A stretch of 64,000 nucleotides of DNA from Lysobacter sp036697405 (GTDB lineage Bacteria > Pseudomonadota > Gammaproteobacteria > Xanthomonadales > Xanthomonadaceae): contig NZ_JBAHWA010000009.1 in NCBI RefSeq assembly GCF_036697405.1, positions 62,001 to 126,000 of the forward strand, written 5' to 3'. The notes below the pieces were generated by a model, which was not told the DNA's origin, did no database searches, and worked only from the letters and a program-made list of their open reading frames with translations. Shown one piece after another: positions 54,155 through 63,549 of the stretch. The translations under genes were made by a program, and so were the position numbers. Each line of letters begins with the position of its first letter. Position 1 is the first letter of the stretch.

Positions 54155-54273
54155 AAAATTCCAAGTTTCGTGCGTAACGTCTGCGAGTCCGCGTTGGGAT
54201 GGCGTCAATGCCGGCCTCGGGCGCGGATGGACGCAGATCCGGTCAATGCTTATTGAATGGAGGCAAGACTCTC

Positions 54274-54756
54274 GTGAAGTTCAGCAAATCCCTCGCTCTA
54301 GCCTTGACCGCCGCCGTCTTGGCTACGGCCTGCACTTCGTCCGACAAGGCGGGCGGTTCCGACGCGACTGCCGCCGCGGCCGTCGCGAGCTTCCAGGCCC
54401 TGGACATCGGCAAGGCGGTCGCCGCCGACCAGTCGGTGCAACCGCTGACCCTGTTCACGCCCGACGACAAGCTGGTCGCGTCGATCAAGACCCAAGGCGC
54501 GGCCAAGGACCAGGCGATCGCGATCAAGCTGATCGCGATGGCCAACGGTCAGAGCGTCAGCGAAGCCAATCGCAGCGTCAGCCCCACCGGCGCAGCCACG
54601 ACCAACCTGGAATTCCCCAAGAACGCGCCCTGGCCGCTGGGCCGTTACGTGGTCGAGGCGACGTTCAACGGCAAGCCCGCGGGGCGCCAGGAGATCGAGG
54701 TGCGTAGCGACGTGCCCGCGCCTCCGCAGCCTGCACCGGCCGAACAAAAGCCCTGA
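54274..54756 (+). CDS. Lipoprotein of unknown function
   Basis: The 160-aa product starts at GTG (54274), preceded by GGAGG about ten bases upstream. It has a lipobox L-A-T-A-C (Cys at residue 21, in MKFSKSLALALTAAVLATAC). The mature part is soluble and probably one beta-sandwich: 'LTLFTPDDKLVASIKTQGAA' and 'WPLGRYVVEATFNGKPAGRQ'. It ends in a Pro-rich tail. It lies 119 bp after the immunity gene on the same strand and may be a separate unit. Confidence 0.8.
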   Translation: MKFSKSLALALTAAVLATACTSSDKAGGSDATAAAAVASFQALDIGKAVAADQSVQPLTLFTPDDKLVASIKTQGAAKDQAIAIKLIAMANGQSVSEANRSVSPTGAATTNLEFPKNAPWPLGRYVVEATFNGKPAGRQEIEVRSDVPAPPQPAPAEQKP

Positions 54757-54943
54757 TCCCGGCGCCGGTGAATCGGCCGGCCAGGTGACGAACGGCGCCC
54801 GGCCTGATGCGGGCGCTTTGATCCACAAAAGCACTAGGCGATTCGTAGGCGATTCGCCTGACGGCGTCGCGCTCGCGAGCCGCCGGTCGTCCGTCGTAGC
54901 GTTTGCGATCGCCCGGCCGGCGCTGGCCGGCCGGGCGCGAAAC

Positions 54944-55279
54944 TCAGTCGGTCTGATCGTCGACCGTGGCGCCCGGTGCGTTCAGGGTCACCGAGGCGAT
55001 GCCGTTCTCGCGGCCGCTTTCGTCGGCGTACATCTGGCTGGTGCCGATCACTTGGCCGTTGGTGGCGGTGAGGTTGAAATAGAGCTTGGCGTTGCTGGCG
55101 GTCTTGCGGTCGTAGCGCTTGGGATCCTGGCTGTTCTTGCGGACCGACTCGATGCCGGCGGTGCACGACGCCTTGGCCGAATAGCCCTCGCTGACCAGGA
55201 TCGGTTCGCCGTTGCCGGCCTTGAGCACGAACTGGAATTCGCCGTTGGAGCGTTTGCTGATCTCGAACTTGCCGGCCAT
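54944..55279 (-). CDS. YegP/DUF1508-family protein
   Basis: The 111-aa product has two tandem DUF1508 units, each with a 'G-x-F-x-F-x-L-x-A-x-N-G' core: 'GKFEISKRSNGEFQFVLKAG' and 'YFNLTATNGQVIGTSQMYAD', plus 'KASCTAGIESVRKN' and 'RENGIASVTLNAPGA'. YegP-type proteins are small dimers of unknown biochemical role, often stress-linked. An AAGGAGG site lies 6 bases before the ATG at 55279. Confidence 0.92.
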   Translation of the reverse strand: MAGKFEISKRSNGEFQFVLKAGNGEPILVSEGYSAKASCTAGIESVRKNSQDPKRYDRKTASNAKLYFNLTATNGQVIGTSQMYADESGRENGIASVTLNAPGATVDDQTD

Positions 55280-55373
55280 CGTGTTTCCTCCTTGGAAGGG
55301 CATAGGACCCTAGTCAAGCACACTAGACCAGGCTTTGTTACCGGTCCATCGGGAGGCAGGCGCCCAGATCGGC

Positions 55374-56468
55374 TCAGTGGCGGGCGCTGCGGCGGCGCCA
55401 GAACAGGAAGCCGGTGACCAGCAGGAAGCCCGGGACCAGGCCGGTGAAGGCCACCAGCGCTTGCCAGGTCCGGCCGCCGACGAAGCCGCCGTGCAGCGGA
55501 TACAGGGCTTCGCTGAGGCGCGCGCCGCGGTCCTGGGCGGTGGCGTCGTGCACGCCGAGCACTTGGATGCGGTAGGGATCCAGCCAGACCACGCTGCGGC
55601 CGACCGGATGCCATTCGCCGGCCGCGCGCATGCGGATCGAGACCAGGCCGCTGTCGCCCTTGGGCAGGCCGATGCGGCGCAACTCGGCGCCGGCCAGGCG
55701 GCCGTCGGCCGCACGCAGCACCGCCGGCCAATCGATCGCGCGTTCGCTGGCGGCGAGTTCGGGCGGCTTGCGCGCATCGGCGCCGTCGCCGAATACGGTG
55801 CGCAAGGCCGTGCGGGTGGGGCCGTCGTAGACCATGCCGACGCCGCTCAGCACCGCCAGCAGGGTCAAAGGCAGCCACAGCACGCCGGCGCCGCGGTGCC
55901 AGCTGAACCAGCGCCGGGTCGGCGGGCCGCGGTACCAGCGCAGGCTCGCGCGCAGCGCGGACAGGCGCGGCCACCACAGGTAGAGGCCGGTGAGCAGCAG
56001 GAACAGGGCGATCAGGCCGACCGCGCCCAGCACCTGTTCGCCGGCTTTGCCCGTCAGCAGATGGGTGTGCCAGTCGCGCAGCCACAGCACCCAGTCGTTG
56101 CCCTTGTTGCGCACCAGCAGCAGTTCGCCGCTGGCGCCGTCGAAGTAGCGGCGCTCGCCGTCGGGGAAGTAGCCCTGCCAGACCGGCAGCTGCGCGCCGG
56201 GCAGGTCCAGCGAGCTCATGCCGCGCGGCTGCCAATCGGCGACGATGCGCGCCAGCGCGCCCTCGCGCTGCGCGGCCGTGGGCAGGGGCGCGGACGCCAG
56301 CTGCGGCTGCGACCAGGCCAGCAGTTCGCGCTGGAACGCGAGCACCGTGCCCGACAGCGCCACCAGCGCGAACACCAGGCCCACGCTCAGGCCCAGCCAC
56401 AGGTGCAGCCATTTCAGCGCCGCGCGAACGCGGCGCTTGATCGGATGAGGGGCCTGGCGTGACGTCAT
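55374..56468 (-). CDS. PepSY-associated transmembrane protein, iron-uptake partner
   Basis: The 364-aa product has four membrane helices (about residues 20-45, 140-170, 195-218, 335-357) and PepSY-type periplasmic parts. Conserved His occur in 'WLHLWLGLSVG', 'DWHTHLLTG', 'WHRGAGVLWLP' and 'YPLHGGFVGG'. Such proteins often lie next to TonB-dependent siderophore receptors and may act as reductases or accessory factors for iron release in the periplasm. It follows the receptor gene by 27 bp on the same strand, so it shares its Fur control. Confidence 0.92.
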   Translation of the reverse strand: MTSRQAPHPIKRRVRAALKWLHLWLGLSVGLVFALVALSGTVLAFQRELLAWSQPQLASAPLPTAAQREGALARIVADWQPRGMSSLDLPGAQLPVWQGYFPDGERRYFDGASGELLLVRNKGNDWVLWLRDWHTHLLTGKAGEQVLGAVGLIALFLLLTGLYLWWPRLSALRASLRWYRGPPTRRWFSWHRGAGVLWLPLTLLAVLSGVGMVYDGPTRTALRTVFGDGADARKPPELAASERAIDWPAVLRAADGRLAGAELRRIGLPKGDSGLVSIRMRAAGEWHPVGRSVVWLDPYRIQVLGVHDATAQDRGARLSEALYPLHGGFVGGRTWQALVAFTGLVPGFLLVTGFLFWRRRSARH

Positions 56469-56495
56469 GCTGGGCTCGTGCGGGCGGGCGTCGGC

Positions 56496-58619
56496 TTAGA
56501 ACCGGTGCGACCAGCTCGCGCTGAACACGCGACCGCGACCGGCGACATAGGTGTCGGCGCGCGGCGTGCTCTGCGAGTAGTAGGTGACGTACTGCTCGTC
56601 GAACAGGTTCTCGATGCCCAGGCTCAGGCTGCCCACCGGCAGGGCGAAGCGCGCCTGCAGGTCGACGGTGGTATAGCCGTCCGCGCTGGCGACCTGGGCG
56701 CCGCGCAGGTCGAAGTCGCGGTCCAGCGAGCGGCTGCCCTGCAGGCGGGTCGAGATCGTCGGCGTCCAGGTCTGGTCCCAGAACGCGGTCACGCGGTCGG
56801 GGCTGATGTTGATGCCGGGCAGGTCGCTGTCGACGCGGTCGTCGCCGTTGCTGTCGTAGCGGCCCTTGGCGCCGGCGTAGCCCAGGCCGATGCGGCCGGC
56901 CTCGGAGAACTGGAACGCGATGTTGCCTTCGATGCCGCGGATTTCGGTGCGCTCGCGCACCACGTTATAGCTCTGGGTGGCGGTGTCGAAGGCCAGGCGC
57001 GAACCCAGGTCGGAGTCCGACCAGTACGCGGCCAGATGCGCCAGCCAGCGGCCGTTGTCGAAGTCCAGGCCGATTTCGCGGTTGTCCGACACCACCGGCG
57101 ACAGGTCGACCAGGGTGTCGACGCGCTGGTTCGGCGCGGTGATGCCGCGCAGCACGCGGCCGATGTCGGCGACGGTGTAGCCCTCGGCATAGGAGGCGTA
57201 GAACTTCAGCGACTGCGTGGCCTCGAACACCACGCCGAAGTTCGGCAGGGTCTGACTGGTCTTGGGCGTGCCGCCCTCGACGAAGCGGCTGCCGCCGGCG
57301 TTGGCGGGAATGGTGGTGAAGTCGTCGACCTTGAGCTTGCCGCGCTCGTGGCGAAGGCCGCCGGTCAGCATGATCCTGTCGCTGATCCACCACTCGGCCT
57401 GCACGAACGGCGACCAGGATTCGTACTGGGTTTCCGGTACCCAGTTCATGCGCGCCACCACCAGTTCCTGATAGGTCTTGTCGCGCGCCCAGTCCAGGCC
57501 CAGGGTGACCCGCAGGCGCTGGTCGAACAGGTTGTCGCGCGACCAGCTGAACTTGCCGCCGAGCTTCTCTGACACGTTCTGCGACTGGTCCCACCAGTGG
57601 AGGTCGCGGCCGTCGCGCCAGAAGTCGCCCCAGTCGGAGGCGCCGTACAGGCCGTTGAAATCCACCCAGTACAGCTGGGCCTGGAAGTAGCCGCCGGCCA
57701 GCGCCTTGTCGCTGTAGTCCAGCGTCAGCGAGGTCGAACGGTTGCGCGCGCCGTCGCCCTCGCGGCTGCCGTGCGCCGAGGTCGCGAGTTGGCCGGTGGC
57801 GAGGTTGCCGTTGACGGTGATGTAGTCGTTGTTGCCTTGCAGTTCGTAGCGGCTGGCGGTCAACTGCAGGCGGCGCTCGTCGTCGAGCTGCCAGCCGGCC
57901 TTGGCGAACAGGTTGTGGCTGCGCGCGTCCATCAGGTCGCCCTGGATGTCGTTGACCGCGATCGCATCGCCGTTGCCGTCGTAGTACAGGCCTTCGCTGG
58001 AATAGGACAGGCCGCCGACGAAATCGAAGGCGCCGTTGCGGGTGCCGAACAGATAGGACGCGCGGTAACCGGTGCCGTCGCTCTGGCCGGGCAGGGCGGT
58101 GCTGGCGCCGATGCCGACGTCCTGGAAGGTCTCGCCGTCCTGGCGCGGCGCGCGCTTGGTGATGATGTTGATGATGCCGCCCGAGGCGCCCAGGCCCTGC
58201 AGGGCGTTGGCGCCGTGGATGACCTCGATGCGCTCGATCATGGCCGGATCGACGGTGTGGCCGTCGCGTCCGCCCTCGCGCAGCGGCGTGGACTGCGGCA
58301 CGCCGTCGACCAGGTACAGCGGCTTGCGCCCGCGCAGGGTCTCGCCGCCGTTGGTGAGCTTCTGGCGCGAGGGCGAGAACGAAGGGATCAGGTTGGCCAG
58401 CACCTGCGAAATGTCCTGGGTGACGGCGAGCTGCTGGCGCAGCTGCTCCTGGTCGATCACGGTGATCGTGTTGGGCAGCGCGGCTTCCGAGTTCGGCATG
58501 CGGCTGGTGCTGGCCGAGACGGTGACTCGGTCGAGATCGGTGGCTTCGTCGGCGGCATGGACGACGGGCGCGGCGAGGACGGCCAGCAGGGCGCTGGCGA
58601 GCAGGTGGCGAGGAGGCAT
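56496..58619 (-). CDS. TonB-dependent siderophore receptor
   Basis: The 707-aa product has a signal peptide (MPPRHLLASALLAVLAAPVV, then HA). A plug domain follows with 'NTITVIDQEQLRQQLAVTQD', 'GETLRGRKPLYLVDGVPQST' and 'IERIEVIHGANALQGLGASG', then a 22-strand-type barrel ending in a terminal Phe ('VFSASWSHRF'). Proteins of this kind take up ferric siderophores through the outer membrane with TonB energy. It resembles receptors annotated for catecholate or aerobactin-like siderophores, but the ligand cannot be read here. A Fur box lies 33 bp upstream. Confidence 0.96.
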   Translation of the reverse strand: MPPRHLLASALLAVLAAPVVHAADEATDLDRVTVSASTSRMPNSEAALPNTITVIDQEQLRQQLAVTQDISQVLANLIPSFSPSRQKLTNGGETLRGRKPLYLVDGVPQSTPLREGGRDGHTVDPAMIERIEVIHGANALQGLGASGGIINIITKRAPRQDGETFQDVGIGASTALPGQSDGTGYRASYLFGTRNGAFDFVGGLSYSSEGLYYDGNGDAIAVNDIQGDLMDARSHNLFAKAGWQLDDERRLQLTASRYELQGNNDYITVNGNLATGQLATSAHGSREGDGARNRSTSLTLDYSDKALAGGYFQAQLYWVDFNGLYGASDWGDFWRDGRDLHWWDQSQNVSEKLGGKFSWSRDNLFDQRLRVTLGLDWARDKTYQELVVARMNWVPETQYESWSPFVQAEWWISDRIMLTGGLRHERGKLKVDDFTTIPANAGGSRFVEGGTPKTSQTLPNFGVVFEATQSLKFYASYAEGYTVADIGRVLRGITAPNQRVDTLVDLSPVVSDNREIGLDFDNGRWLAHLAAYWSDSDLGSRLAFDTATQSYNVVRERTEIRGIEGNIAFQFSEAGRIGLGYAGAKGRYDSNGDDRVDSDLPGINISPDRVTAFWDQTWTPTISTRLQGSRSLDRDFDLRGAQVASADGYTTVDLQARFALPVGSLSLGIENLFDEQYVTYYSQSTPRADTYVAGRGRVFSASWSHRF

Positions 58620-58651
58620 TACCGGATCCGGGAACTGCAGGGGATCGCCAT

Positions 58652-58673
58652 GATAATGCGAGTTATTCTCATT
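58652..58673 (-). promoter_or_regulatory. Fur box
   Basis: On the minus strand AATGAGAATAACTCGCATTATC matches the Fur consensus (GATAATGATAATCATTATC and its 6-1-6 form) closely. It lies upstream of the TonB receptor start at 58619 and indicates repression of receptor and PepSY genes when iron is sufficient. Confidence 0.88.
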
Positions 58674-58838
58674 TGACAGCCATGGATGGTACCCATTGGC
58701 AGCCTGGAGTTGGCTCCGGGACGCATGGGAGCCTGCGCCGGCCCTAAGAGGCGCGGTCCGCCGGGCGCAGACGGGCCCGAAAGGCGGCGACGGCGGGCTC
58801 GAACCCGCCGCGGCCGCGAGCGGGAACGAGCGGGGCGC

Positions 58839-59804
58839 TCAGGCGCCGAAGCGCGCGCGCAGTTCGCTGTCGCGCGGCATGGCCGCGGCGGCGCCGGAGC
58901 GTTCGGTGGACAGCCCGGCGTAGCGGGTGGCGTAGGCGACGTGGCTGGCGAAGGCGGCGTCGGGCGCGCGCGCCAGTGCGGCGGCCAGGGCGCCGTTGAA
59001 GGCGTCGCCGGCGCCGGTGGTGTCGACCGCGCGCACCGGCGCGGCCGCGACCCGGTAGTAGGCGCGCTCGTCGCCGTGCAGGCGGCCGTCGGCATGCGAG
59101 ACGAAGCAGCCGGCCGCGCCCAGGGTCACCACCACGCTGCCGTGCGGCAGCAGGCGCCGGCAATCGGCGTGCAGTTCGTCGTCGGCCAGCGTGGCCAGGC
59201 GTTCGGGATCGACCACCGCGCCGGTGTGGCGCTTGAGCTGGGCGCTGAACTCGGTTTCGTTGGGCGTAACCACGTCGGCCAGCTTCCACAGCTCCGGCGT
59301 CGCCACGGCGTCGGCCGGGGCCGGATTGAGCAGGGCCAGCGCGCCGGCGCCGCGCGCGTGCGCGAACGCCGCCGCGACCGAGGCCGGCGGCGATTCCAAC
59401 TGGCCCAGCACCACCCGCGCCTGGGCGATGGCCTCGCGCTGCAGATCGACGAAGGCGGCCGACAGCTCGGCGTTGGCGCCCGGGCCGATCACGATGGAAT
59501 TGCGGCCGTCGCGGTCGACGTAGATGCCGGCGGTGCCGGTGGGCGCGTCGCTGCGCAGCTCGCGCAGGTCGATGCCGTCGGCGGCGGCCAGCGCGCGCGC
59601 GAGCTGGCCGCCGGCGTCCTCGCCCAGCGCGCAGACGAAGCTGGTGCTGGCGCCGGCGCGCGCCGAAGCGGTGGCCTGGTTGAAGCCCTTGCCGCCGGGA
59701 CCGGTGTGGTACTGCCCGGCCAGGGTCTCGCCCGGCCGCGGCAGCGCCGCGACCGACCAGACGTGATCGACGTTGAAGGAACCGACGACGACGACCTTGC
59801 TCAT
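58839..59804 (-). CDS. rbsK: Ribokinase (PfkB family)
   Basis: The 321-aa product is a PfkB-type kinase: 'VVVVGSFNVDHVWSVAALPRPGETL' region, 'HTGPGGKGFNQATASARAGA' (substrate-binding GGKG-x-N), 'VDRDGRNSIVIGPGAN', 'VVTPNETEFSAQ', and the anion-hole and catalytic Asp in 'AVDTTGAGDAFNGALAAAL'. It phosphorylates ribose, or possibly a nucleoside. The nucleoside transporter gene ends 3 bp before its start, which supports a role in nucleoside/ribose salvage. Confidence 0.9.
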   Translation of the reverse strand: MSKVVVVGSFNVDHVWSVAALPRPGETLAGQYHTGPGGKGFNQATASARAGASTSFVCALGEDAGGQLARALAAADGIDLRELRSDAPTGTAGIYVDRDGRNSIVIGPGANAELSAAFVDLQREAIAQARVVLGQLESPPASVAAAFAHARGAGALALLNPAPADAVATPELWKLADVVTPNETEFSAQLKRHTGAVVDPERLATLADDELHADCRRLLPHGSVVVTLGAAGCFVSHADGRLHGDERAYYRVAAAPVRAVDTTGAGDAFNGALAAALARAPDAAFASHVAYATRYAGLSTERSGAAAAMPRDSELRARFGA

Positions 59805-59807
59805 GGC

Positions 59808-61184
59808 TCAGGACGAGAAGTGGGTGAGCACGCCGGCGATGGTCGCCGTCATGAAGGTCGCGATCGAACCGCCGAGCACCGCGCGCAGGCCGAAGCGGGC
59901 CAGGTCGGCGCGACGCTCGGGGGCCAGGCCGCCGATGCCGCCGATCTGGATCGCGATCGAGCTGAAGTTGGCGAAGCCGCACAGGGCGTAGGTCGCGATC
60001 AGGCGGCCTTCGTCGGTGAGCGCCACGCCGGCGGTCTTGCCGTTGACGATGTCGGCCAGCTGCAGATAGGCGACGAACTCGTTGATGACGACCTTCTGGC
60101 CGATCAGCGAACCGACCGTGGTCGCGTCCTGCCACGGCACGCCGATCACCCAGGCCAGCGGCGCCAACAAGTTGCCCAGCAGCGACTGCAGCGACAGTTC
60201 CGGGCGCGTGCCGAACAGCGAGAACCAGCCGTCCTGCAGGCTCGGCGCCAACCAGTAGGTGAACTGGCTGTGGGCGCTGTCGTAACCGCTGGGAATCATC
60301 AGGTGCGAAGCCCAGACCCCGCCGATCATGCCGTTGACCAGGGCGATCAGGGCGATGAAGGCCAGCAGCATCGCGCCGATGTTCAGCGCCAGGCGCAGGC
60401 CGTCGCCGGCGCCGGCCGCGGCGGCGTCGATGATGTTGCTGGAGGTCTTCTCGACTTCCATCTTCACCGTGCCGCGGGTCAGCGGCTCGCCGACCTCGGG
60501 GATCAGGATCTTGGCGACCACCAGGGTCGCCGGCGCGGCCATGATCGAGGCCGCGAGCAGATGCTTGGCGTAGAAGGCCTGCTGCTCCGGATCGCCGCCG
60601 CCGAGCATGCCCACATAGGCCGCGAGCACGCCGCCGGCGATATGCGCCATGCCGCCGATCATCATGGTGATCAGCTCGGACTCGGTCATTTTCGGGATGT
60701 AGGGGCGCACCGTCAGCGGCGCCTCGGTCTGGCCGATGAACACGCTGGCGCAGACGCTGGTGGTCTCGGCGCCGGACACGCGCATGACCTTGGTGATCGC
60801 CCAGGCCATGCCGCGCACGATGCCCTGCATCACGCCCAAGTGGTACAGCACGCCCATCAGGGCGGCGAAGAAGATGATGGTCGGCAGCACCTGGAAGGCG
60901 AAGATGAAGCCGTAGGTGTTGATGTCCATCAGGCCGCCGAAGATGAACTTCGAGCCCTCGCCGACGAAACTCAACACCGTCACGAAGCCATGGCCGATCC
61001 CGTCGAACACGTCCTTGCCGCCCGGCACCAGCAGCACCAGGGACGCGAACGCGATCTGCAGCGACACCCCGGTCGCCACCAGCTTCCAGTCGACCCGGCG
61101 CTTGTTGTTGGAGAACAGCCATGCGATGCCGACCAGCACCGCCAAACCAAACAGGCCGAATAACACCCGGACGATCGAATCCAC
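59808..61184 (-). CDS. NupC-type concentrative nucleoside transporter
   Basis: The 458-aa product has the CNT-family features: 'GGLMDINTYGFIFAFQVLPT', 'MSGAETTSVCASVFIGQTEA'-like 'VSGAETTSVCASVFIGQTEA', 'APLTVRPYIPKMTESELITM', 'INEFVAYLQLADI' and 'TYALCGFANFSSIAIQIGGI'. CNT proteins import nucleosides with protons or sodium through the inner membrane. The GGGGAG ribosome-binding site lies before the ATG at 61184. It forms an operon with the downstream ribokinase. Confidence 0.94.
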   Translation of the reverse strand: MDSIVRVLFGLFGLAVLVGIAWLFSNNKRRVDWKLVATGVSLQIAFASLVLLVPGGKDVFDGIGHGFVTVLSFVGEGSKFIFGGLMDINTYGFIFAFQVLPTIIFFAALMGVLYHLGVMQGIVRGMAWAITKVMRVSGAETTSVCASVFIGQTEAPLTVRPYIPKMTESELITMMIGGMAHIAGGVLAAYVGMLGGGDPEQQAFYAKHLLAASIMAAPATLVVAKILIPEVGEPLTRGTVKMEVEKTSSNIIDAAAAGAGDGLRLALNIGAMLLAFIALIALVNGMIGGVWASHLMIPSGYDSAHSQFTYWLAPSLQDGWFSLFGTRPELSLQSLLGNLLAPLAWVIGVPWQDATTVGSLIGQKVVINEFVAYLQLADIVNGKTAGVALTDEGRLIATYALCGFANFSSIAIQIGGIGGLAPERRADLARFGLRAVLGGSIATFMTATIAGVLTHFSS

Positions 61185-61325
61185 TCAGTTCTCCCCGTGC
61201 CGTCCGGGGCCCCGGCGGCGAAATTATCGTTATCGGACCACGCCGGGCGCGGCCGCCGGCCATTTTTGCGGCCGGAGGCGCAGCCTAGTCCACGGGTCCG
61301 CGTCGCGGCAAGCCGCGGGGCCGGT

Positions 61326-62462
61326 TCAGGTATCGCGCACGACCACGCGGTTGCGGCCTTGCTGCTTGGCCTGCTGCAGGCGGCGGTCGGCGCGGCGCAG
61401 CAGGCGCGACAGGTCCGAGCCTTCCTGCGGGTAGCCGGCCAGGCCGGCGCTGAAGGTCAGGCGCAGCGGTTCGGCGCCGCGGCCGGGCTCGAACGGACGC
61501 TCGGCCAGGACCTGACGGATCGCATCGACCTGCTCCCAGGCCGTGCCCAGGGGCTTGCGCAGCAGCAGTACGAATTCCTCGCCGCCCAAGCGGACCAGCC
61601 ATTCGGTCGAGCCGGTCTGCTCGCGCAGCACCGAGACCACGTGGCGCAGGGCGCGATCGCCGGCGTGATGGCCGTTGTCGTCGTTGATGCGCTTGAAATG
61701 GTCCAGGTCGATCAGGGCCAGGGTCAGGCTGCCGCCGTCGTGGCGCACCGCGTCGAACAGGCGCTGGATGCGGTGCACCAGCCAGGTCCGGTTGGGCAGG
61801 CGGGTCAGGCCGTCGGTGCCGGACATCTCGATCAGGCGTTGCATGCGGTACACGACCATGGCCGTGATCAGGGTCACCATCATCAGCAACACCACGCGCT
61901 GGCCCTGTCCGCCGGTGGTGACCGCGCCGTAGTCGCTGGAGATCAGCTGCTCGGGCGAGGACGCCAGCGCGAACACCGCCAGCACCAGCGCGCTGTACTG
62001 CACGATCGCCATCGCGCCCGCGAACAGGGTCACGCGGCCGTCGCTGCGCAGCGCGGTGAGCACGATGGACAGCACATAGCCGCACCACACGATCAGGCTG
62101 TTGAGGCCGGCCGGCAGGTGCTGCAGGGCCAGCGCGGTCAGCACCAGGGTGGTGGCGGTGACGTCGAAGCCGGCGGTCGCGAACGGCAGCCAGCGGTAGC
62201 GCCGCGGCCGCCGCGCCAGCACCAGCCACAACTGCGCGAACACGTTGACGAAGATCGCCCCGCCCAGGCCGATCAGGGTTTCCTGGATGGTGCCGCCGCC
62301 GATCGCGTTGAGCGGCGGCAGCAGCAACAGCATCGCCGCGAGCACCGCGCGCAGGCGCGCGACCATCAGCTCGCCGCCGGCGCCGATCTCGAGCATGATC
62401 TCGTCGGGCCGCGACAACAGCGATACCGCGATGTCGCGCAGGCGTTCGCCCGTGGCGTGCAT
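61326..62462 (-). CDS. Membrane-bound diguanylate cyclase (GGDEF)
   Basis: The 378-aa product has about six membrane helices in the first 215 residues (MHATGERLRD... then hydrophobic segments) and a GGDEF domain at the C-terminus: 'TDGLTRLPNRTWLVHRIQRL', 'LIDLDHFKRINDDNGHHAGD', the active-site motif G-G-E-E-F in 'VRLGGEEFVLLLR', and 'LRRADRRLQQAKQQGRNRVV'. The GGEEF variant is fully competent, so it should make c-di-GMP. No RxxD inhibitory site is obvious before the motif. No EAL domain is present. The membrane part resembles no named sensor. Confidence 0.93.
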   Translation of the reverse strand: MHATGERLRDIAVSLLSRPDEIMLEIGAGGELMVARLRAVLAAMLLLLPPLNAIGGGTIQETLIGLGGAIFVNVFAQLWLVLARRPRRYRWLPFATAGFDVTATTLVLTALALQHLPAGLNSLIVWCGYVLSIVLTALRSDGRVTLFAGAMAIVQYSALVLAVFALASSPEQLISSDYGAVTTGGQGQRVVLLMMVTLITAMVVYRMQRLIEMSGTDGLTRLPNRTWLVHRIQRLFDAVRHDGGSLTLALIDLDHFKRINDDNGHHAGDRALRHVVSVLREQTGSTEWLVRLGGEEFVLLLRKPLGTAWEQVDAIRQVLAERPFEPGRGAEPLRLTFSAGLAGYPQEGSDLSRLLRRADRRLQQAKQQGRNRVVVRDT

Positions 62463-62579
62463 GGTGTCTCCCCGTTGAGCCCGCCGAGCATAGCGCGCGT
62501 GCGGCGGCGAGGGCAGGGCGGCGGCCGCCGCCGTGCGGCCGGATCCAGGTCGGGTTGGGCCGGGTCGGATTGGGCCGGC

Positions 62580-63155
62580 TCAGATCCCGCGCACCGCCAC
62601 CCACAGCGCCAGCGCCGCGAACACCACCGCGGCCACCAGGCGCGCGGCCTTCAGCGGCAGGCGGTCGGCGAAGCGGCTGCCCAGCAGCACCACCGGCACG
62701 TTGGCCAGCAGCATGCCGATCGTGGTGCCGGCCACCACTTCCCACAACGGCGAATAGCGCGCCGCCAGCAGCACGGTCGCGACCTGGGTCTTGTCGCCGA
62801 TCTCGGCCACGAAGAAGGCGATGGTGGTGGCGACAAAGGCGCCGCGCGCCGGCAGGCGCTCGCCTTCGCCGTCGAGCTTGTCCGGCTTCAGCGTCCACAG
62901 CGCCACCGCCAGGAAGCTGCCGGCCACGATCCAGCGCAGCACCGAGGGCTGCAGCCATTGCGCGACCAGGGCGCCGAGCCAGGCGGCCAGGGCGTGATTG
63001 AGCAGGGTCGCGACCAGGATGCCGGCGACGATGGGCCAGGGCCGGCGGAAGCGCGCGGCCAGCAGCAGGGCCAGCAACTGGGTCTTGTCGCCGATTTCGG
63101 CGAGCGCGACCGTGCCGGTCGAGAGGGCGGCCGTAGCCAGCGGGAAAGCGTCCAT
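62580..63155 (-). CDS. GDT1/TMEM165-family (UPF0016) Mn2+ exporter
   Basis: The 191-aa product has six membrane helices in two homologous halves, each with the signature E-x-G-D-K-T/S: 'TVALAEIGDKTQLLALLLAA' and 'AFFVAEIGDKTQVATVLLAA'. Family members move Mn2+ or Ca2+ out of the cytoplasm; bacterial versions (MneA, MntX-like) protect from manganese toxicity. The Mn2+-sensing riboswitch upstream supports manganese as the substrate. The start at 63155 was chosen because the first helix begins there. Confidence 0.92.
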   Translation of the reverse strand: MDAFPLATAALSTGTVALAEIGDKTQLLALLLAARFRRPWPIVAGILVATLLNHALAAWLGALVAQWLQPSVLRWIVAGSFLAVALWTLKPDKLDGEGERLPARGAFVATTIAFFVAEIGDKTQVATVLLAARYSPLWEVVAGTTIGMLLANVPVVLLGSRFADRLPLKAARLVAAVVFAALALWVAVRGI

Positions 63156-63239
63156 CGGAACTCCGGGGCCGGGCTTCGCGCGGAGGCGAAGGCAAACGCT
63201 GCACGGCCCGACCCGGCTCTCGCCTGAGTAATCGCGCAA

Positions 63240-63395
63240 CGCCTGCCTTCGGTCTTGCCCGTGGTCGCTGGCGCGGACATGCGGTCGCGCGCTGGCTGCC
63301 GCTCCTGCGCCATGGCCGGTGGGCCAAGTGTGTTGACGCAGGTCTCCGCGTGCCGGATCGGCGGCGGAGGGGCTACTCCCCGGAGGAGGAAGTGC
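63240..63395 (-). ncRNA. yybP-ykoY Mn2+ riboswitch
   Basis: The minus-strand leader has, in order, CCGGGGAGTAGCCCCC, CGGAGACCTGCGTCAACACACTTGGCC and GGGCAAGACCGAAGGC. GGGGAGTAGCC, GTCAACAYACT and the 3' GCAAGACC match the conserved core of the yybP-ykoY manganese riboswitch (RF00080), known in Xanthomonas and E. coli in front of Mn exporters. It lies in the 394-bp gap before the GDT1-family gene, about 85 bp from its ATG. Exact 5' and 3' edges are estimates. Confidence 0.85.
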
Positions 63396-63399
63396 GCGC

Positions 63400-63405
63400 A
63401 TTGTA
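63400..63405 (-). promoter_or_regulatory. -10 box upstream of the Mn2+ riboswitch
   Basis: TACAAT on the minus strand sits a few bases before the riboswitch 5' end, so transcription would start at about 63393. The -35 region is GC-rich and unclear. Confidence 0.5.
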
Positions 63406-63549
63406 GCCGCGCCGGCGCGCCGGCGCACGCCCGTACGGCCCCCGCGTTGCGGCGGCGTTGCCTGCGAACCGTTCCCGTTCTCGCCGCTGACCCACGCCGA
63501 ACGGGCGGCCGGGTAGCATGCCGGCTGTCGAACGTCATCGGAGCACGTC

